Shown: piece after piece, positions 15,001-21,000 of the stretch
How the letters are laid out: every line of letters starts with the position of its first letter
How positions within the stretch are numbered: the first letter of the stretch is position 1
From: Verrucomicrobiota bacterium
GTDB taxonomy: Bacteria; Verrucomicrobiota; Verrucomicrobiia; Opitutales; UBA953
DNA: 64,000 nucleotides
Direction of reading: 5' to 3'
Assembly: GCA_030830965.1 (NCBI GenBank)
Contig: JAURLX010000011.1
Coordinates: 1 to 64,000 of the forward strand
Program-made: the position numbers and the translations under genes
The notes under the pieces: generated by a model
The model's input: the letters and a program-made list of their open reading frames with translations, nothing else
Told to the model about the DNA's origin: nothing
Databases searched by the model: none

Positions 15001-18000
15001 ATGCCGGGCTGGATGCCGAAGGTCGAGATACCGGTCACGACGGGGGAGCCGCTCGTCATGGCGGCGTTGCCGAACCCCGGGGTGCCCTTGGCCCAGTTGA
15101 ACACGACGAGCTCGCGCACGCCGCTGGACTCCGAGCCGCCAGCGGTGAGCACGCCGCGGGTCGTGAGGGAGCCGATCTGGGTCGAGAACTGGTCGTTGCT
15201 GCGGAGGAGGCCGCCGAGACCGAGGTTCAGGACGTCACCGGAAGCGGCGAACTGGAGCACATGGCCGGCCCGGCCGCTGAACTTGAGCAGGTCGGCCGAG
15301 GCGCCGCCCGCGGGCACCGCCGTCGTGGTGTCGTACACCGCGGTGAAGTTCGTGAGTTTGCCCACCCCGAAATCGGAGTCGTAGCCCACGAAACCGCCCA
15401 GCCCCACCGAGCCGAAGCCCACGGTGGGGTCGTAGGCGGCGTAATCGCCGTAGTTGAAGATGGCCCAAGGCCCGATGACGCCGCGCGCATCGGTCTCGAG
15501 GCCTCCGAGCACCTTGATCGACGTGGCCAGGCCCACCTGTCCGAGGTAGCTGCCCGAGACGATAAGGGTGGCACCGGATGAGCGGTTCAGGCTGGCGAAG
15601 GTCAGGTCGACCCCGGCGTAGTCGCCGCCTCCGATCGAGGCGCTGACGATATTCGACCCCTCGAGCAGGTTGAGCGCTCCGAAGGCCTCGCCGACCATCT
15701 CCCGGGCGAGTCCGTAGTAGTAGATCGAGCCGCCCTTCATCTGCAGGGCGGCGGCGTCGTTGACGCGGTTGTTGTCGACGATCTTCTGCGAGCCGTTGGC
15801 GTCGATCTCGAGGGACGCGTAGTTGATGAAGATCTCCGAGGTGTTCGTAATCGCACCCTCGTCCTGCAGGCGGGTGTTGCCGCCGCCGAGGTAGGTCACG
15901 CCTCCGTGGGACAGCACGTCTCGGATGTAGAACCTGTAACCGGCGATACGACCGAAGTCGACGCTGGCTCCCGTGATCGTTCCCCTATACTCGGAGTCCG
16001 CACCAGGGGTGCTGGTGACGTAGGTTCCCGTCCCGGTGGAACTGGTGATGACCCCGCCACCGGCGACTTCACCGTTGGAGCCGAGATACTGGGTGTACTG
16101 GGCGTGACCGTTGAGGTCGAAGACGCCGCCGACCTGGGGCTTGAAATAGGCGACGCCGGGGAAGATGGCGTTGTCGATGCCGAGCTTGATCGTGCCTTCA
16201 GCGATATTGGTCGTGCTGGTCCAATACTGCTTATTGGAAAGCAGGAGGGTGCCGGCCCCCATCTTGGTGAAGGTGCCGCCGCGGGTCACCTGGCCAACGA
16301 GGTCGACCGTGACGCCTTCCGCCACCTGGAAGTAGCCGCCGATCGTGCCGTTGGCGGGGTTCACGAATTCGAGCCGGGGGATCGAAAGGGTGTGGGTGAC
16401 GGGGGAGGCCCCGCCGTCCCGACCGAACAGGAGGCCGCCGGTCCGCAGGGTGAGGGTGGAGAAGGCGGGACCGGAAACATCCCTGGCGCCGGCATCGGAG
16501 ACGGCCAGCGCGTTGAGGGTGGTCCGCATCGCGGTGATATCGTCACCCGAGAAGGCCGAGGTGATCTTGACCGTGGAGCTTGCGGCGGCCAGGCCGAGGG
16601 AGGTCTGGGCGTCGTAGGCGGAATAGGCGACGACGCTGCCGGTGCCGGAGGCGTAGGTCGCGAAATCGTCGGTCGGAAGCTCGATGCGGGCGTCGATGCC
16701 GCCGCTGTAGTTGTCCCGGGTGGGACCCGCGGAGCTGAAGCCGGTGATCTTGAAGATGTCGGTCGAACCGAGCGCGGCGACCCCGGAAAGGTCGAGGACG
16801 GCGCCGGAGCTGACGAAGTCGAGGGTGGTGAAGGAGAGCGTGTTGGTGCCCGAGCCGGACACGATGAACCTGCCCGCGCCGTCTCCGACCCTGAGCGGAC
16901 CGGCGGTTTCGGTGGTGCCGGAGGCGTTGCCGATCAGCTGGAAGGTGCCGTTCTCGAAATAAACCCCACGCCCGTTGAGGCGGCCCGCCGCGTTGTTGGA
17001 GACCGAGTTGTCGTGGACGAAGAGTCCGCCCCCCATGAGCTGGAGCCCACTTCCGCTGGACGCGGAGAGGGTGTTGAAGGAGCCCGAGGCGCCGGAGACG
17101 ATCGCGGTCCCGTTGGACACGCGCAGGTTGCCGCCGAAGGTGTTGGTGGCGGTGAAGGTCACGTCTCCCGACCCGCGGAGGTAGAGGCTGGAACCGGTCG
17201 CGCTGCCGGAGGAGTTGGACACGACGCCCGACACCAGCGTGGAGCCGGGCCCCTGGAACACCAGGACGCGGTTGGTTCCGTCGTTCGAGAGCTGCACCTG
17301 TCCCGAGAGGGTGAGCTTGGCCCCGCCCGTGAGCTCATTGTAGAAGTAGCGATTGCCGCCGTTGTTGCGGAACACCCCGCCGAACTCGATGTCGTTGGCG
17401 CCCACCACCTTGAAGTGCTCTCCGTTCAGGATGAGCGCATTGGTGATCTTGTTGGCCCCCGTGAGGGTGAGGTTGGGACGGAAGGTGCCGCCCTGGACCT
17501 CGAAGTTGCCGCTGCCAAAGGCGCCCAACTTGCTGACCTGCAGCTCGCCCTGGTAGAGCAGGACGCCGCCGGTCATGGTGTTGGCCGAGGAACCGGTCAG
17601 CTCGAGCACGGAGGTGTTCGGGATGGAGACGGTGATCCTGGAGACGGAGTTGGCGGTGAGGCCGTTCTTGATGATGCCGTTCCAGACCGTCTTCACCCCG
17701 GGTCCGCGGATGTCCAGGTTGCGGGTGGTGGAGCTGGAGTCGTTCTGCAGGCTGAAGTAGTCGCCGTTGATCGTCAGCACAGCCCCGTTCTCCAGCGCGT
17801 TCGTGAGGGTGATCTGGTTGCCGCCGTCCTTCTTGTAGACGGTGGTGTTGATGTTGATGTCGTACAGGCCCGAGAAGCCGGCGGTGCTGTTGTTGTTGAC
17901 GACCACCGGGGTGGTGATGGTCAGGCCGGCGGGGTCGGTCGAGAAGACGCTGCCGTTGCTGATCATCAGCGCGCCGAACAGCACCGGACTTCCGGCGGGC

Positions 18001-21000
18001 ACGGTCCGGGCGGTGTTCAGCGTGACATTGGTCGCAGTCCGGGCGGTGACGGTGTCGCCCCAGCCGATGCCCGAGCCGATCACGTTGGTTCCCGAGGCGA
18101 TGCCGAGGGCGAGGGGGTCCCCGCCCGTGATCGCCAGGGTCGTGCTGTTGGACGCGGACCCGGTGAGGTTGGTCGGGTTGAGCGCGCTGCCCACCGCGGC
18201 GGAGGAGGAGAAGCCGATGGAGCCCCCCTCGAGCCTGATGCCGCCGCGGAACGTGTTCGCACCGGTGAGAGCCCAGACGCCGCCGTCAGCCTTGTAGAGG
18301 CGAAGGGCCGCGTTGGAGGAGGCGTCGGCGAGGATCGAGGCGACCGTGTTGAGGTCCGTATTGACGCCGCGCAGCTCGAGCATGCGGTTCGACGACGAGG
18401 AGACGGTGGTCAGCCCCGAGGAGGCGTTGCTGTTGACGAGGTCGTTGAGCACGAGCGGACCGGAGCCGCTCGACTCGATCCGCCTGCTGCCGGTGGTACC
18501 CGCCAGGTAGATCTTCCTGGTGACCACCTCTCCGCCGCCGTAGTAGATCAGATTGACCGTGGTGCCGTTGTTCGGATTGCCCAGCTCGAGCCAACCCCCG
18601 CCGACGTTGCTGCCGATCGAGGAGGAAGTCGCGCCAGCCGAGCCCAGCGACGTAACGAAGAGGGACTCCTGCCGGAGGATGGTGTTGCCGGTGTAGGTGT
18701 TGTCGCCCGTCAGGTAGAGCGGGCCGGCTCCCTCCTTGGAGAGATTGCCGTTGCCGCTGATGACGCCGGAGAGGGTCGCGTTGTCCAGGCCGGTCAGCCA
18801 GTTGTCGTTGACGACGACGTTGCGGAAGCCTCCTCCGGAGACGGCGCCATCGGCGACGTTGACGGGCGCGGCGGTCGTGCCCGTCGTCGCGTTCTGACTG
18901 ATGTAGAACTGGGTGTCGGTCGCGATGCTGGTGATGTACGTGTTCCCGGCTATGCCGGTACCGGTGATCTTCTGGCCGACGGAGAGATTGGCCGTGGTGC
19001 CCGAAGTGAGGCGGACGTCCGTATTGCCGCGGAGCTGGAGCGGCAGGGCCGTCGCATCGGGCGCGGTCTCGATCTGGAAGTTGCCCCTGATCTCGATGTT
19101 AGCCAGCGAGTTGGTGGAGTTGAGGCTGAGCGAGCCGCCCCGGAGGAAGTACTGCGTGGCGTTCGTGTTGCCCCAGACGGGGTTGGCGAGCGGGGCCCAG
19201 TCGACGACGAAGGGGGCCGTCCCGGCCGAGAAGCCCATCAGGCCGTGCGTGGTCTTGGCCCGGAACTGGTCGGGGCCGGTGCCAAGCGTACGGTCGAAGA
19301 CGCCGGTGGACTCGAAGACACCACCCCAGTCGGTGAACTGGAGGTTCGAGGCGGTGGGAAGCGAGGCACCGTCTTGGGCGACCAGCGCGCCGCCGGAGAT
19401 GCGAGTGAAGCCGGAGTAGGAGTTGGTGCTGTTGCCGAGAATCCAGTGAGCGGTGTAGCCCTCGCGGGAGATGTTGAGGACGCCGCCGTTCGGATTGTCG
19501 ACGAGCTGCAGCCCCATGTAGTTGTCGGCGTTCGAGTTGCCGCCGAGGGTGAGGGTGCGGTTGCCGGTGCCCAGGAAGCGCACCGCCCCGGTGTTGGAGA
19601 ACACGAGCGCGGCGTTGTTGTCGTTGCGCTGCATGGCCGACGAGCCGTAGGTGCCGTTGGACTCGATGGTTCCGTTGGCGGCCAGGGTGAAGAGCCTGTC
19701 GATCGAGACCGAGGGCGTGCCGGTCTCCTGGAAAATCTGCACCGAACGGCCGTCGTAGGCGCTGTACGACGAGCCCGTGTAGAGGAACCGCCCTCCATCG
19801 AAGATGAGCGAGGCCGCGTTGGTGTCGGCGTCCGTGGCGTCACCGCGTCCGATGCTGGACGGCTGGCCGATGTTGGCCAAGGAGGTCGCGACGAGCGTGC
19901 CTCCCCTGATGACGGTGGCCCCCGTGTAGTTGGAGACCCCGGCGAGGACCTGCGCGCCGCCGCCGTTCTTGACGACGACGATCTGCCCGGCCGTCTCGTT
20001 GAGGGTGCCGTAGAAGGTGGAGACGGCGCCGCTGTTGCCCAGGTTGAGCACGGTCAGCGCGGCATCCGAGTTGGTCACGACGCCGGCGCCGGCCAGCGCG
20101 CCGATGGTCAGGCGGTTGAGCGAGGCGCCCGTGTTCCAGCTGCTGGCGGGCACGCCCGCGCCGTTGAGGTCGAGCACCGCGTCCTGACGGAGCACGAAGT
20201 TCGAGGTGCCCGACATGGTGGCCGGGCCGGAGAACCTGAGGGTGCCCGCGTTGATCGCGGTCACGCCGGTGTAGGCGTTCGCGCCTGAGAGTACCAGGAC
20301 GCCGTCCCCGGACTTGGTGAGGGAGCCCGAGATGGCGGAGCCGATGGTGAGCGTGTTGGCCGAGTTGGAGCCGCCCACGGTCACGATCACGTCCCCGCTG
20401 GAGGCCGCGATGGAGCCACCGGTGATGGTCGCCGCGCCGGTGGAGTTGTTGAAGAGGAGGCCGCCCGAGGTCAGCGTGAGGGCGCCGCCAAGGGTGAGGG
20501 TCTGGGCCCCAGCCAGCTTGAGCGAGTTGGCGGATTCGGCCCCGGCCACCGTGAGGTCGCCCGTGGAGAGATAGTTCTCGGTGCTGGAGAGGCCGGAACC
20601 GGCCAGCGGGGCGTAGGCGGAGAACGCGGAGAGGGTGGCTCCGGGGACGACCCAGTCGGTGCCCTTGAAGGTGGCGTAGCCGCCGAGGATTCCGTTCACG
20701 CCGGCAGGGACGGAGACGAAGCCGATCGTGGTGCCGGTCCCGGGGGCGAAGTCGACCGTGGCTCCCGCGGTGCGGGTGCCGAGCGAGGCGAAGGAGAGGG
20801 CGGCGGAACCCGAGGTGCCCGCCACGGCCTGGACACTGCCGTGGCCGGCGGTGAGCACAAGGGAACCGGCCAGCTCGGCGCTGACGGCGGAGGCCGCGCC
20901 TTCATAGCGCAGGACGCCGCCGGCCGCATTGGAGAAGGCGTGGGTGTTGAAGACCACGCTCGCAGCGTCGGGGAGCACGCTGACGTCCGTCGCGCCCTCC

